A stretch of DNA of 33,112 nt from an uncultured Geobacteraceae bacterium (GCA_903930585.1 CAIYZD010000130.1:1-33112); one strand, 5' to 3'. Shown: positions 17,870-28,120, counted from the stretch's first letter. Notes: a model not told the origin generated them from the letters alone. Made by a program: numbers and translations.

Positions 17870-19354
17870 CTACTTCCCCAACGCCGCCTCGATCCGGTCG
17901 CAGAGCGTTTTCAACACCTTGATCCGGGCATAATACTTGTCATTGGCCTCAACCAGCGTCCAGGGAGCAATTTCGGTGCTGGTACGGTCAATCATATCGC
18001 AAACCGCCCGTTCGTATTCGTCCCACTTTTCCCGGTTACGCCAATCCTCATCGGTAATCTTGTACCGTTTGAAGCCGATCTTCTCCCGATCCTTGAAGCG
18101 CATCAACTGTTCTTCTTTCGTGATCGAAAGCCAGAACTTCACCACGACGGTCTTGTTCCGGATCATCTGCTCTTCGAAATCGTTGATTTCGCCGTAGGCC
18201 CGCATCCAGTCCTTGTGTTCACAGTACCCCTCGACCCGTTCTACCAGAACGCGCCCGTACCAGGTGCGATCAAAGATGGCAAAACGGCTCTTACGGGGGA
18301 TGTTGCGCCAGAAGCGCCACATATAGGGTTGGGCCCGTTCTTCCTCGGTCGGCGCAGCAACCGGAATGACCCGGTATTGCCGGGCATCCAGCGCCTGGAT
18401 GATGCGCCGAATACTCCCCCCTTTGCCGGCTGCGTCGTTCCCTTCGAAAGCCACCACGACCGAGAGTTTTTTGAAATTGGGATGACGTGTCAACAGGTTG
18501 AGCTTACCCTGGTATTTTTCCAGCTCGCTTTCGAACTCTGCTTTTTTCAGTTTTTTAGTCATGTCCAGCGTTTGCAGAATCAGCAGGTTGTCGATAGTCG
18601 GCAGTATGGGAGGGATCGGTTCTTCGTGGCGTGGAGGTTCCGGGGCATCGAGACGCTGCCGCATGGCGGCCTGAATCGCCTTGCCGATCGTCAGGTAACG
18701 GTAGCGCGGGTCGGTCCCTTCGACGATAGTCCAGGGAGATTCGGCGGTGCTGGTGGTGCGAAGCATCCGCTCGGAAACCTGGCGGAATTTATCGTACTGC
18801 TTGTAGTGGTCCCAGTCGGTATCGGTCACGCGCCAGCGCGTTTTGGAATCTTTCTCCAGCAGTTTGAGACGTTTTTTCTGTTCATCGCGGGAGAGGTGCA
18901 ACCAGAATTTAAGCACCAACGCCCCTTCGTCGCAAAGCATTTTTTCAAAACGGACGATCCGCTCCAGTCGCTGATCAAGCTCGGCGTTCTTGATCGAACC
19001 GTACACATTCTCGACCAGCGGCGCCGAATACCAGGTACCGATAAAAACGCCGACCTTTCCTCTGGGAGGGAGCACCCGCCAGTAGCGCCACATCTGGGGA
19101 CGTTCAAGTTCTTCATCGGTCAGGTCACGCAAGGCGTGTGTTTCGATATGGCGCGGGTCCATCCATTCGTTGAGCAGGTTGACCGTTTCACCCTTGCCGG
19201 CACAGTCAACGCCGGCCACCAGAATAATGACAGGGAACTTTTTTGCCTGGAAAAGGTCGAGCTGGGCATCAAGCAACCCCTCGCGCAGACCTGGTATTTC
19301 CTTCTTCCAGACCTCTTTGCTGATCTTGTGGCCCAGTTCGGCGGATTCGAACAT
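17870..19354 (-). CDS. pap: Two-domain PPK2-family protein, likely polyphosphate:AMP phosphotransferase
   Basis: 494 aa with two P-loop PPK2 repeats: VAGVDCAGKGETVNLLNEWMDPRHIETHAL and VAFEGNDAAGKGGSIRRIIQALDARQYRVIPV; SD GGAGGG. Confidence 0.9.
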   Translation of the reverse strand: MFESAELGHKISKEVWKKEIPGLREGLLDAQLDLFQAKKFPVIILVAGVDCAGKGETVNLLNEWMDPRHIETHALRDLTDEELERPQMWRYWRVLPPRGKVGVFIGTWYSAPLVENVYGSIKNAELDQRLERIVRFEKMLCDEGALVLKFWLHLSRDEQKKRLKLLEKDSKTRWRVTDTDWDHYKQYDKFRQVSERMLRTTSTAESPWTIVEGTDPRYRYLTIGKAIQAAMRQRLDAPEPPRHEEPIPPILPTIDNLLILQTLDMTKKLKKAEFESELEKYQGKLNLLTRHPNFKKLSVVVAFEGNDAAGKGGSIRRIIQALDARQYRVIPVAAPTEEERAQPYMWRFWRNIPRKSRFAIFDRTWYGRVLVERVEGYCEHKDWMRAYGEINDFEEQMIRNKTVVVKFWLSITKEEQLMRFKDREKIGFKRYKITDEDWRNREKWDEYERAVCDMIDRTSTEIAPWTLVEANDKYYARIKVLKTLCDRIEAALGK

Positions 19355-19408
19355 GATACCCTCCTGGTCGTTCAGTTTCGCAAACTATAGCAAGAGTATA
19401 CCAGATAA

Positions 19409-20221
19409 TTATTTTCCGGCCAGCTCCTTTGATTTGAGAGAGGCCGCTTCGACGGCGTTCATAATAACGCCGCGAAAACTCCCGTTTTCAAGAGCATGGA
19501 GAGCTGCAATGGTTGTCCCCCCCGGCGACGTCACCTTTTCCTTCAGCAGGCAGGGATGTTCACCGGTTTCAACAACCATCCGGGAGGCGCCCAGCACCGT
19601 CTGGGCAGCCAGCTGCGTCGCCACATCCCGTGGGATACCGTTTTTAACACCCGCATCGGACAGCGCTTCGATGAAGGTAAATACATACGCCGGACCGCTG
19701 CCGGAAAGTCCGGTGACCGCATCCATCAGTTTTTCATCCACGGAAACGGCAGTCCCGATCAGGGCAAAAATCTGTCGGGCAAGATCCAGGTCGTCCGCCG
19801 TAGCTTTGCGACCGGAGCAGACAGCGGTCGCTCCCGCCCCGATCAAGGCTGGTGTGTTGGGCATCGCCCGGATGACGCGACATCCCGGCAACAGATTGGC
19901 TTCAATTTTCGCGGTCGGAATACCAGCCATGATCGATACTACCAGTTTCTGCGGCGTCACAACCCGTTCGATCAGGTCGAGAGCCCCCTCAGCCTGTTGC
20001 GGCTTGACCGCCAGAATGATCATTTCACCCCATTCTGCCGCTTCCGCCGCATTGCCGACAACCCGTACATGGGGGAATTTCGCCGTAAGCTCGTCCCTCC
20101 GTTTGAGACTGATTTCCGCCACGCAGATGCCTACCCCCACCTCTTCGCGCAGCAGGCCGCGTATGATCGCTTCAGCCATGTTACCGCCACCGATAATGGC
20201 GATTTTGCGTATATTCAACAT
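19409..20221 (-). CDS. proC: Pyrroline-5-carboxylate reductase
   Basis: 270 aa; IAIIGGGNMAEAIIRGLL, VKPQQAEGAL, RAMPNTPALIGAGATA, DAVTGLSGSGPAYVFTFIEAL. Confidence 0.96.
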   Translation of the reverse strand: MLNIRKIAIIGGGNMAEAIIRGLLREEVGVGICVAEISLKRRDELTAKFPHVRVVGNAAEAAEWGEMIILAVKPQQAEGALDLIERVVTPQKLVVSIMAGIPTAKIEANLLPGCRVIRAMPNTPALIGAGATAVCSGRKATADDLDLARQIFALIGTAVSVDEKLMDAVTGLSGSGPAYVFTFIEALSDAGVKNGIPRDVATQLAAQTVLGASRMVVETGEHPCLLKEKVTSPGGTTIAALHALENGSFRGVIMNAVEAASLKSKELAGK

Positions 20222-20258
20222 TCCGTTCCTCCCTCAGGGTCTGTTAGGAAATCCGTAG

Positions 20259-20642
20259 TCACTGGATGACACTACTTTTCGTCACCAGGGCAACACCGAC
20301 ACAGATCAGACAGATACCGGCCCAGCGCATGCCGCCGACCTGTTCTCCGAGAAACCACTGTGCCATGAAGGCAACCACCAGGTAACTGAGCGCCTGAAGC
20401 GGTAGGGCGACCGAAAGGTCCTCCCACGACAACACCGCCAGCCAGAGTCCAAAATAAACCGCCTGCATTGCCGTGCCGAGGATCAGGCGCCAGTTGGTCA
20501 GGGCACCCAGCGCCGTAGCGATGATCTGACGGAAACTCATGGCCGAAATATCTCCGGTCGCCTTCATTCCCTGCGTCAGAAAAATATCGCCAACCGCGCC
20601 GGCGGTTATGGCCATTATCATGATAATCAACGTCTTCAGCAT
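20259..20642 (-). CDS. Small 4-TM DMT/SMR-like transporter (EamA type)
   Basis: 127 aa, four hydrophobic segments, WLAVLSWEDLSVALPLQALSYLVVAFMAQWFLGEQVGGMRWAGICLICVGVALV; overlaps hpnK by 7 bp. Confidence 0.75.
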   Translation of the reverse strand: MLKTLIIMIMAITAGAVGDIFLTQGMKATGDISAMSFRQIIATALGALTNWRLILGTAMQAVYFGLWLAVLSWEDLSVALPLQALSYLVVAFMAQWFLGEQVGGMRWAGICLICVGVALVTKSSVIQ

Positions 20643-21496
20643 TTAACTTCTCCACGATAGTTTTGTACCGACATCCGTAACTCGCGCAGTCGCTCTCTGA
20701 CGAGCGGACTGGTAATGGCGGCCAGCTCTTCCTGGTGCCGGTAATCAGGCATGCGACGGCTGATTTCCGCATCCGGCAGGATACCGGGGTGAAAATAGAT
20801 TTCCGTCAGGCCGTCCTGTACACCGCCAATGATGTTGAGAATATACTCCTCCGTCATTCGCCCCGAATTAAGCACCCCTTTGACCTCCGACGCATACCGG
20901 ACTCCGAGTCGGTCAAGCTCCGGTCGGGCATTATCGGTCAGAAACCGAAAAATGAGGCTTTCAAGCCGTTTGCCGAACAATCGTTCCCGATCATAGCGCA
21001 GGTTTTCGGCAAGCCGTTCCTGCGCCAGGCGAAACGTGGTAATCCCGAAGCGTGGCATCAGTTCGGCCAGAATCCTGAATACGGTCGGATGCAGATGAAT
21101 GTTCAGATGACCATCTATGTGAGTCAGCGGTATTCCGGCATCACGCACCCGCACAATTTGAGCCTCGATCTCCCGCTTCAGCTGACAGTAAATCCCTCTG
21201 TCGAAGAAATAGCGCATACCGGTTGTTACGGGGTTATCGCTAAAATTGCCCTCGTCATCTACCAGGGCCGGTATTGCATCCGGCGGCAAAACCGCGCGTC
21301 CCTGCACCAGTGTCAGGTGGAGCCCCACTTGCAAGCCGGGATTGCGCCGGGCAATGACGACCGCCTCGTTGAACGCCCCTCCCCCCGGCATGATCGAGGC
21401 GCATGTAAGAAGCCCGTTCTTCCACCCCTGTTCGACCGCCCGGTTGACACCACTGGAAAGCCCGAAGTCATCGGAAGTAATGATCAGTTGTTTCAT
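20636..21496 (-). CDS. hpnK: ChbG/HpnK family deacetylase (hopanoid biosynthesis-associated)
   Basis: 286 aa; MKQLIITSDDFGLSSGVNRAVEQGWKNGLLTCASIMPGG; LTHIDGHLNIHLHPTVF; overlaps hpnJ by 4 bp. Confidence 0.88.
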   Translation of the reverse strand: MKQLIITSDDFGLSSGVNRAVEQGWKNGLLTCASIMPGGGAFNEAVVIARRNPGLQVGLHLTLVQGRAVLPPDAIPALVDDEGNFSDNPVTTGMRYFFDRGIYCQLKREIEAQIVRVRDAGIPLTHIDGHLNIHLHPTVFRILAELMPRFGITTFRLAQERLAENLRYDRERLFGKRLESLIFRFLTDNARPELDRLGVRYASEVKGVLNSGRMTEEYILNIIGGVQDGLTEIYFHPGILPDAEISRRMPDYRHQEELAAITSPLVRERLRELRMSVQNYRGEVKC

Positions 21497-22923
21497 TTGT
21501 AATCCGCACTGGACTCCTTGCGTTTCTTCATATACGCCAGATACTGCTTCCCTTCCTTGATCAGCTTCCGGCGTTCGTCACCATCGACGATCATCCGGCC
21601 GATGCTGCGCAGGATGTATTTTGGACGGAAGTAGAACTTGTCATAGAACTCCTCAACCGAATTAAAAATTTCCGTATTGGAGAGGTGCGGGTAGTTGATC
21701 ACGCATTTCTGGTGACCGCTCTCGTCGAGAAAGTTGTTCGAAGAGATCCAGCCGTTTTCCTGGCAGAGTTTATAGAACTCGGTTCCGGGATACGGCGAAG
21801 CCAGTGACGCCTGAATCGAGTCGAGATCAAGCTGTTTTGCATACTCGATCGTATCGCGGATCGTTTCCCTGGTTTCACCGGGTAACCCCATGATGAATGC
21901 GCCGTGGATCGAGATGCCCAGCTTCTTGCAGTCCTTGGTAAACTGGGTAGCCTGCGCCCTGGTTACCCCCTTCTTGATATTCTTGAGGATCTGTTCGCTC
22001 CCGGATTCGTAGCCGACCACCACATGGCGCAGACCGGCCTCGCGCATGACTTTGAGGGTTTCATAGTCACAGTTGGCGCGGGCATTAATGACCCAGGAAA
22101 GTCCCAGCGGCTTGATCAGCTCGGACACGGCCCTGGCATGTTTCTTATCAGCGGAAAAGGTATCGTCGTCGAAGGAGAGTTCGCGCATCTCGGGGATGTT
22201 GTCGTTGATCCACTTGACTTCCTCGAAGACGTTCTGCGGGCTGCGGGTGCGCATTTTCTGACCGGAAAAGGTCTGCGGCCAGAGGCAGTAGATGCAGCGG
22301 GCCGGACAGCCGCGACTGGTATAAATCGAGACATACGGGTTTTTGAAGTGCGGAATGATGTATTCAGAAACCGGCAGGTCGCGTTTATAGATCGGAGACA
22401 CAAACGGGAGCGCATCCAGGTCGGTTATCGGTGGGCGGTCGGCAGTATGAATGATCTGTTCATCCTTGATAAAGCTGATGCCGTCCACGCGGTTCCATTC
22501 GCGCCCTTCACAGAGTTCCTTGGTGGAATAATCAAACTCGCCGCGACAAACGATGTCGATGGCGCCGTTTCCGGCACGGAGCGATTCCTCCGGCAGAATC
22601 GTCACGTGCGGTCCGGTCAGCACTGTCACGATCCCCGGCTTCACCTCTTTAATGCGCCGGGCGGTTTCGATGTCAATCATCAGAGTCGGCGTAGAGGTAT
22701 ACATCACGACCATATCGAACGCCTTGGCGATTTCCAGGCACTGTTCAAGATCGAGCTTCTGAACCGTGGCGTCCACTACGCGGCTCCCCTCGATCATCGC
22801 AGCAGGGTAACAGAGCCAGGTTGGATACCAGAAGGAAGTTACTTCTCGGGAAGCCTGATAACGGGCGCCGGCGCCGCCATCAAAGTCCTCGAATGTTGGT
22901 GGGTTTAAAAAAAGCGGTTTCAT
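21493..22923 (-). CDS. hpnJ: B12-binding/radical SAM protein, hopanoid biosynthesis-associated HpnJ
   Basis: 476 aa; MKPLFLNPPTFEDFDGGAGARYQASREVTSFWYPTWLCYPAAM; radical SAM CxxxCxxC in SRGCPARCIYCLWPQ. Confidence 0.88.
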   Translation of the reverse strand: MKPLFLNPPTFEDFDGGAGARYQASREVTSFWYPTWLCYPAAMIEGSRVVDATVQKLDLEQCLEIAKAFDMVVMYTSTPTLMIDIETARRIKEVKPGIVTVLTGPHVTILPEESLRAGNGAIDIVCRGEFDYSTKELCEGREWNRVDGISFIKDEQIIHTADRPPITDLDALPFVSPIYKRDLPVSEYIIPHFKNPYVSIYTSRGCPARCIYCLWPQTFSGQKMRTRSPQNVFEEVKWINDNIPEMRELSFDDDTFSADKKHARAVSELIKPLGLSWVINARANCDYETLKVMREAGLRHVVVGYESGSEQILKNIKKGVTRAQATQFTKDCKKLGISIHGAFIMGLPGETRETIRDTIEYAKQLDLDSIQASLASPYPGTEFYKLCQENGWISSNNFLDESGHQKCVINYPHLSNTEIFNSVEEFYDKFYFRPKYILRSIGRMIVDGDERRKLIKEGKQYLAYMKKRKESSADYK

Positions 22924-23163
22924 TACAACTCCTTACTTCATATATAAGTGGGTATACGTAGCAGGTATCCCGGTAAAAAGTCAAGATTTAGAACATAAAA
23001 GCGCAATATTCTGCAATGTTATCCCATATTACGTCCGATAAACATCATTTGTGGTTTTATTTGATGGGTACTCACTGAAATGGCAAGAAATTCTTTTCCT
23101 CTACCTTCCGATTATGGTAGGTAGATAGAGTCAATATACCAACCATCAAAGGAGAAAAAGCGA

Positions 23164-23538
23164 ATGAGCAACAAGAAACCCGAAATAACCTTTAAATATG
23201 TTTTTAATTACGGCTATAATCCTTCCTATGTGAACGGTGCCCAAGGGGGCTTTTCACCCCGCGGCGAAATGGTGATCAACTTCTACCTTGAGCGGCAACC
23301 GCTGCCGGACGCCATTTCGCATGAGATCACTCCTGAAGGGGCAATCGGCCAGGAGACCCGCGTAGAACCAAAAGACCTGTCCAGCAGCATGGTTCGTTTC
23401 GTAGATACCGGTGTTGTCATGAGCTACGAAAATGCCAAAGTGTTTCACGCCTGGTTGGGGGATAAACTGCATGAAGTTGAAGAAATCCACAAAGCCCGCA
23501 CTGCGTTTGAGCAGACTGAGGCTGCCGGTCAGGCATAA
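23164..23538 (+). CDS. Hypothetical protein (124 aa)
   Basis: SD AAAGGAG before ATG; MSNKKPEITFKYVFNYGYNPSYVNGAQGGFSPRGEMVINFYLERQPLP... Confidence 0.7.
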   Translation: MSNKKPEITFKYVFNYGYNPSYVNGAQGGFSPRGEMVINFYLERQPLPDAISHEITPEGAIGQETRVEPKDLSSSMVRFVDTGVVMSYENAKVFHAWLGDKLHEVEEIHKARTAFEQTEAAGQA

Positions 23539-23568
23539 CGGCAGCAAAGGGAGGATTCCGTACAGATC

Positions 23569-24333
23569 ATGCCGGGACAACGATACACAAATATGGTGAG
23601 CGCCACAATCGTGGCGCTCACGTTCTTTTGTCTGGTGAACCACGCTGCGGCATTCCCGCTTCCGGAACGACTGGAGTTCGAGCTTACCTATACCGGCATC
23701 ACGGCAGGCCATGCCGTCATGGAGGTCAAGCAGACCGGCACGGATATCCATATCATTTCAACCGCCAGATCTGCAGACTGGCTACGATTCTTTTTTCCGG
23801 TAGACGACCGGATCGAATCATTTCTGACATCGGGCTTGCCCCAGCAGCAATTCGGGTCGCCCCGGCTGTATCAGGAGCGAAAACATGAAGGGAGGACGGT
23901 AACGAACCGGGAAGCCCATTTTAACCTTCCGGGACTGGAAGTCACTACCATCAATCATCTCAACAAAGAGGAGAAAAAACAGGCTATTACCAAACAAACC
24001 TACGATACCCTTTCCTGTTTTTATTATTTCCGCACGATACCGCTCCAGATCGGCGCATCATATTTCATCGATATCTACGATTGCAGCCGCCTTTGGAATA
24101 CGGAAGTAAAAGTACTGCGCCGGGAAGAACTTGACACCCCTCTGGGGCGATTTAAAACCATCGTAATCCAGCCGCTCCTGAAATCGGAAGGGATCTTTGC
24201 CCGGACAGGCGACATGTTCATCTGGCTGACTGACGATGACCGGAGGATCCCGGTTCAGATGAAATCGAAGGTCGTTGTGGGAAGTATCACAGCATCCCTG
24301 ACCGGGGGAAGTTACTGGCCGAGCGGAAAGTAA
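23569..24333 (+). CDS. DUF3108-like exported protein
   Basis: Signal peptide [43 protein letters not shown]; ...[46 protein letters not shown]. Start 23569 or 23593. Confidence 0.8.
   Translation: MPGQRYTNMVSATIVALTFFCLVNHAAAFPLPERLEFELTYTGITAGHAVMEVKQTGTDIHIISTARSADWLRFFFPVDDRIESFLTSGLPQQQFGSPRLYQERKHEGRTVTNREAHFNLPGLEVTTINHLNKEEKKQAITKQTYDTLSCFYYFRTIPLQIGASYFIDIYDCSRLWNTEVKVLRREELDTPLGRFKTIVIQPLLKSEGIFARTGDMFIWLTDDDRRIPVQMKSKVVVGSITASLTGGSYWPSGK
23596..23621. repeat. Perfect 11-bp inverted repeat at the start of the DUF3108-like CDS
   Basis: GTGAGCGCCAC-AATC-GTGGCGCTCAC, followed by GTTCTTTTGTCT. Confidence 0.85.
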
Positions 24334-24349
24334 CGAAGGGAACATAGTC

Positions 24350-25096
24350 ATGATCATTTTCAAAGACGTGCATAAATGGTTCAAGAATCTGCACGTGCTT
24401 AACAACATCAATCTGCATGTTACTCCCGGCGAAGTGCTGGTAGTCTGCGGACCGTCCGGTTCCGGAAAATCCACCCTGATCCGCACGATCAACCAGCTCG
24501 AACCGATCAGCGAAGGCTCCCTCATCGTGGATGGCATGGATCTCTCCGATAAAAAAACCGACATCAACAAACTGAGGGCGGAAGTCGGCTTCGTTTTTCA
24601 GCAGTTCAATCTCTACCCGCACCTCTCGGTTATCACCAACATTACCCTGGCTCCCGTCAAAATCCGTAATATGTCAAGGAAAGATGCGGAAGAGCAGGCC
24701 ATGATTCTGCTTACGCGTGTCGGATTGGCCGAAAAACGGGACTCATACCCGTCGCAGCTCTCCGGCGGCCAGCAGCAGCGGGTCGCCATTGCGCGCGCCC
24801 TGGCAATGAAACCCCGCATCATGCTGTTTGATGAACCGACATCGGCTCTCGATCCCGAGATGATCGGCGAAGTCCTGGCCGTTATGAAAGATCTGGCACT
24901 CTCCGGAATGACCATGGTTGTGGTAACGCATGAAATGGGTTTTGCCCGTGAAGTCGCCCATCGGGTGGCATTCATGGCGGATGGTGTCATACTGGAAGAA
25001 GCGCCTCCCGAAGATTTTTTCCTGCGGCCACAGCATGAACGCGCCAAACAGTTCCTGCGTCAGCTCTTAACACCTATGCAATGCGAAACCCCCTGA
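24350..25096 (+). CDS. Polar amino-acid ABC transporter ATP-binding protein (GlnQ-like)
   Basis: [53 protein letters not shown]. Confidence 0.95.
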   Translation: MIIFKDVHKWFKNLHVLNNINLHVTPGEVLVVCGPSGSGKSTLIRTINQLEPISEGSLIVDGMDLSDKKTDINKLRAEVGFVFQQFNLYPHLSVITNITLAPVKIRNMSRKDAEEQAMILLTRVGLAEKRDSYPSQLSGGQQQRVAIARALAMKPRIMLFDEPTSALDPEMIGEVLAVMKDLALSGMTMVVVTHEMGFAREVAHRVAFMADGVILEEAPPEDFFLRPQHERAKQFLRQLLTPMQCETP

Positions 25097-25131
25097 TTCC
25101 GGCTTACGCCATCACACAAGGAGAAAACATC

Positions 25132-25947
25132 ATGAAAAAACTGGCCACGTTCTGTATGATCACAATTCTTGCCGTTATTACTGCCACAGCCGCCATGGCC
25201 GGCGACACACTGGCTGACGCAAAAAAGAAAGGTGTGCTGGTGGTCGGCTGCAAGGACTCACTCCCGCCATTCGGTTATATTGATGAGAAATCCCGCCAGA
25301 TTGTCGGTTACGACATCGATTTTGTCAACGCCATCGCCCAGAAAATGGGGGTCAAGGTTGAGCTCAAACCGGTTACCTCGGCCAGTCGCATGCCACAGTT
25401 GCAGGAAGGGCATATCGATATCATTGCCGCAACCATGACCAAGAATGCCGAACGGGCAAAAGTCATCGACTTCAGCCACACGTACTTCTTTACCGGCCAG
25501 AAGTTCATCACCAAAAAGGGGAGCGTCAAGAGCCTGAAGGATCTGGAAGGGAAACGAATCGGCACCGCCAAAGGTTCGACATCGGAGCAGAACGTGAAAA
25601 AGGCTATCCCTTCCGCAACCGTACTCTCGTTTGATGACTACCCGCAGGCATTCCTGGCACTGCAACAGGGGAAGGTAGCGGCGGTCACCACCGACGAAGC
25701 CATTCTGGCCGGTATCCTCGCCAAAGCCCCGAACAAGACTCAGTTTGAAATTCCGGGTCTGCAGATTTCCGATGAACCGTACGGACTCGGCATGCGCAAA
25801 GGAGACACGAAATTTGTCGCTTTTGTCAACAAGACCATACTAGACATGGAAAAAAGCGGCGAAGCGGCAAAAATATTCGAAAAATGGTTCGGTCCTAATA
25901 CCCAGTTCCATCTGCAGAGAAACTTCAAAATCGCTGCTGATAAGTAA
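25132..25947 (+). CDS. Amino-acid ABC transporter substrate-binding protein
   Basis: Signal peptide MKKLATFCMITILAVITATAAMAG; SBP family 3 pattern. Start at 25132 (AAGGAGA) rather than 25081. Confidence 0.93.
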   Translation: MKKLATFCMITILAVITATAAMAGDTLADAKKKGVLVVGCKDSLPPFGYIDEKSRQIVGYDIDFVNAIAQKMGVKVELKPVTSASRMPQLQEGHIDIIAATMTKNAERAKVIDFSHTYFFTGQKFITKKGSVKSLKDLEGKRIGTAKGSTSEQNVKKAIPSATVLSFDDYPQAFLALQQGKVAAVTTDEAILAGILAKAPNKTQFEIPGLQISDEPYGLGMRKGDTKFVAFVNKTILDMEKSGEAAKIFEKWFGPNTQFHLQRNFKIAADK

Positions 25948-25950
25948 AAC

Positions 25951-26658
25951 GTGCTCAACTACACGTTTGATTGGTCAATCATAACCTCCGGAAAGTATTT
26001 CGACTGGCTGGTTTCCGGGCTGCTGACAACCCTCAAGCTGTCTGCCCTCTCCATCGTGCTGGCGTTCCTGCTGGGGCTGCTTATTGCGGTCATGCGCATG
26101 GCACAGAGCAGGCCGGTACGCTGGTTCGCCCTCGCCTACCTGGAGTTTTTCCGCAATACGCCGCTGTTGGTACAGATCTTCTTCTGGTATTTCGGTTCGT
26201 ACAAGATACTGCCAACCATCGTCAATGACTGGCTTAATGAGACCGGCTTCGAATTCGCCGCCGCCGCCATCGCCCTGACCATTTACACCTCGGCCTTTAT
26301 TGCCGAAGACATCCGCTCCGGCGTCCTCTCTATCCCAAAAGAACAGATGGAGGCCGCCCGGAGCGCCGGTTTTTCATACCTCCGTTCGATGCAGTACATC
26401 ATCCTGCCACAGGCAATACGCATCACCGTTCCACCACTGGTCAACCAGTTTCTCAATCTGGCCAAAAACTCATCGCTGGCGATGACCATCGGTGTCATGG
26501 AGATGACCTATCAGGCCCGGCAGGTTGAAAGTTACACCTTCAAAGGCTTTGAAGCATTCACTGCGGCCACGGTGGTCTATCTGGCCCTCTCGATCATCAT
26601 CACCGTACTGGTCAACCTGTACAACGACAAAGTGCTGAACATCCACAAGGCCGCCTGA
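25951..26658 (+). CDS. Amino-acid ABC transporter permease (GltJ-like)
   Basis: 235 aa; YLEFFRNTPLLVQIFFWYF; EQMEAARSAGFSYLRSMQYIILPQAIRITVPPLVNQFLNLAKNSSLA (EAA motif); GTG start. Confidence 0.93.
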   Translation: MLNYTFDWSIITSGKYFDWLVSGLLTTLKLSALSIVLAFLLGLLIAVMRMAQSRPVRWFALAYLEFFRNTPLLVQIFFWYFGSYKILPTIVNDWLNETGFEFAAAAIALTIYTSAFIAEDIRSGVLSIPKEQMEAARSAGFSYLRSMQYIILPQAIRITVPPLVNQFLNLAKNSSLAMTIGVMEMTYQARQVESYTFKGFEAFTAATVVYLALSIIITVLVNLYNDKVLNIHKAA

Positions 26659-26659
26659 C

Positions 26660-27358
26660 ATGGAACCGTTCCTCAATTTTTCGGTCATCACCGACAACTT
26701 TACCTACTTCATGATCGGACGTTTTCCCCACGGACCGCTCGGAGGGGTCGGACTGACACTGTATCTGGCAGTGGTTTCCTGCATCCTCTCCTTTTTCGGC
26801 GGACTGATCCTGGGACTTCTCAGCATCTCTCGCTTCCCGGCAGTACGCTACCCGGCCCTCGCCTTCATCAACCTGGTACGCGGCATGCCGCTCCTGATGG
26901 TGATCTTCTGGATGTATTTCCTGATGCCGGCCCTGTTCGGAAAAATTGCCGAAAACAGTACCGTCATCATGGCGCTGACCCTCTTCACGTCGGCCTATAT
27001 GTCCCGCATTGTCGTAGCCGGCATCGAAGGAATACCGAAAGGTCAGACCGAAGCGGCCATCTCCACCGGCCTGACATCCTGGCAGGTTATGCGCTACATC
27101 GTACTCCCGCAAGGGCTCCGCAACATGATCCCATCGTTCGTCAACCAGTTCGTCTCGCTCATCAAAGACACGTCGCTGGCGTTCATCGTCGGCGTCTCGG
27201 AGCTGACCCACGTTGCCACCCAGATCAACAACCGCACCATGGCTTTCCCGACCGAAATTTTCATATTTATCGCCCTGGTGTATTTCATCCTCTGCTATGC
27301 CTTTACGTCCCTCTCGCGCTGGCTGGAGAGACGGCTCTCATGGTCGAGAGCCATGTAA
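26660..27358 (+). CDS. Amino-acid ABC transporter permease (GltK-like)
   Basis: 232 aa; INLVRGMPLLMVIFWMYF; GQTEAAISTGLTSWQVMRYIVLPQGLRNMIPSFVNQFVSLIKDTSLA. Confidence 0.93.
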   Translation: MEPFLNFSVITDNFTYFMIGRFPHGPLGGVGLTLYLAVVSCILSFFGGLILGLLSISRFPAVRYPALAFINLVRGMPLLMVIFWMYFLMPALFGKIAENSTVIMALTLFTSAYMSRIVVAGIEGIPKGQTEAAISTGLTSWQVMRYIVLPQGLRNMIPSFVNQFVSLIKDTSLAFIVGVSELTHVATQINNRTMAFPTEIFIFIALVYFILCYAFTSLSRWLERRLSWSRAM

Positions 27359-27364
27359 TCGAGT

Positions 27365-28120
27365 ATGCCCCCTGAAACCCTGTTACCGCTGCTCTTCGGA
27401 GCCGCCTTTATCGCCGGCCTGATCGATTCCATCGCCGGTGGGGGCGGGCTGATTACCGTGCCGGTTCTGATGGGAATCGGTCTTCCCCCGCAAGTCGCAC
27501 TCGGCACCAACAAACTCCAGGCATCCTTCTGTTCCGGCAGCGCCATGCTTCATTTTGTCCGGGCAGGTACCGTAAAATTGAGCGACTGCCGGATCGGCAT
27601 CCTCTGGACCACGATTGGCGCGGCGCTCGGCGTCGGGACGGTACAACTGCTGGATGCAACCATCCTGAAACAGCTGATTCCCTGGCTGCTGGCGGCAATT
27701 GCCGTCTACACCCTGCTGTCGCCGCGCCTTGGAGCGGAAGACTCCCATGCACGGATGAAACCCGGTCTCTTTTACCTGTTGTTCGGACTTTCAATCGGCT
27801 TTTATGACGGCTTTTTCGGACCGGGAACAGGGTCGTTCTGGACAATGGCGCTCATGATGCTGCTCGGCTGCTCCATGCTCCGGGCCACCGCCACCACCAA
27901 GGTGATGAATTTCACCAGCAATTTTGTGGCGCTGATTTTTTTTCTTTCGGCAGGACAGGTACGCTTTGTCGAGGGGATTGTCATGGGGGCGGGGCAGTTT
28001 CTGGGAGCGCGGGTCGGCTCGAAACTGGTCATCAAGCGGGGCACCGCCTTTATTAGGCCGCTGTTTATCACCATGGTTCTGGCACTGGTCGGACGGCTGA
28101 TCTACCTGAACTTCATGTAG
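27365..28120 (+). CDS. TauE/SafE (TSUP) family membrane permease
   Basis: 251 aa; FIAGLIDSIAGGGGLITVPVLMGIGLPPQVALGTNKLQ; GFYDGFFGPGTGSF. Confidence 0.93.
   Translation: MPPETLLPLLFGAAFIAGLIDSIAGGGGLITVPVLMGIGLPPQVALGTNKLQASFCSGSAMLHFVRAGTVKLSDCRIGILWTTIGAALGVGTVQLLDATILKQLIPWLLAAIAVYTLLSPRLGAEDSHARMKPGLFYLLFGLSIGFYDGFFGPGTGSFWTMALMMLLGCSMLRATATTKVMNFTSNFVALIFFLSAGQVRFVEGIVMGAGQFLGARVGSKLVIKRGTAFIRPLFITMVLALVGRLIYLNFM

Noticed and set aside
17858-19390. 510-aa plus-strand ORF antisense to the PPK2-family gene
   Set aside because: Shadow ORF: the minus strand encodes a clear two-domain PPK2 protein with P-loops in the opposite frame; the plus-strand translation has no recognisable domain and arises from high GC codon bias.
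19170-20258. 362-aa plus-strand ORF spanning PPK2 and proC
   Set aside because: Crosses two well-supported minus-strand genes and the gap between them; low-complexity Ser/Ala-rich translation.
21904-22908. 334-aa plus-strand ORF antisense to hpnJ
   Set aside because: Overlaps a confident radical SAM gene; no family features.
23083-23130. CTACC…GGTAG inverted repeat upstream of the 124-aa gene as an operator
   Set aside because: Arms are only about 5 bp; not distinguishable from chance.
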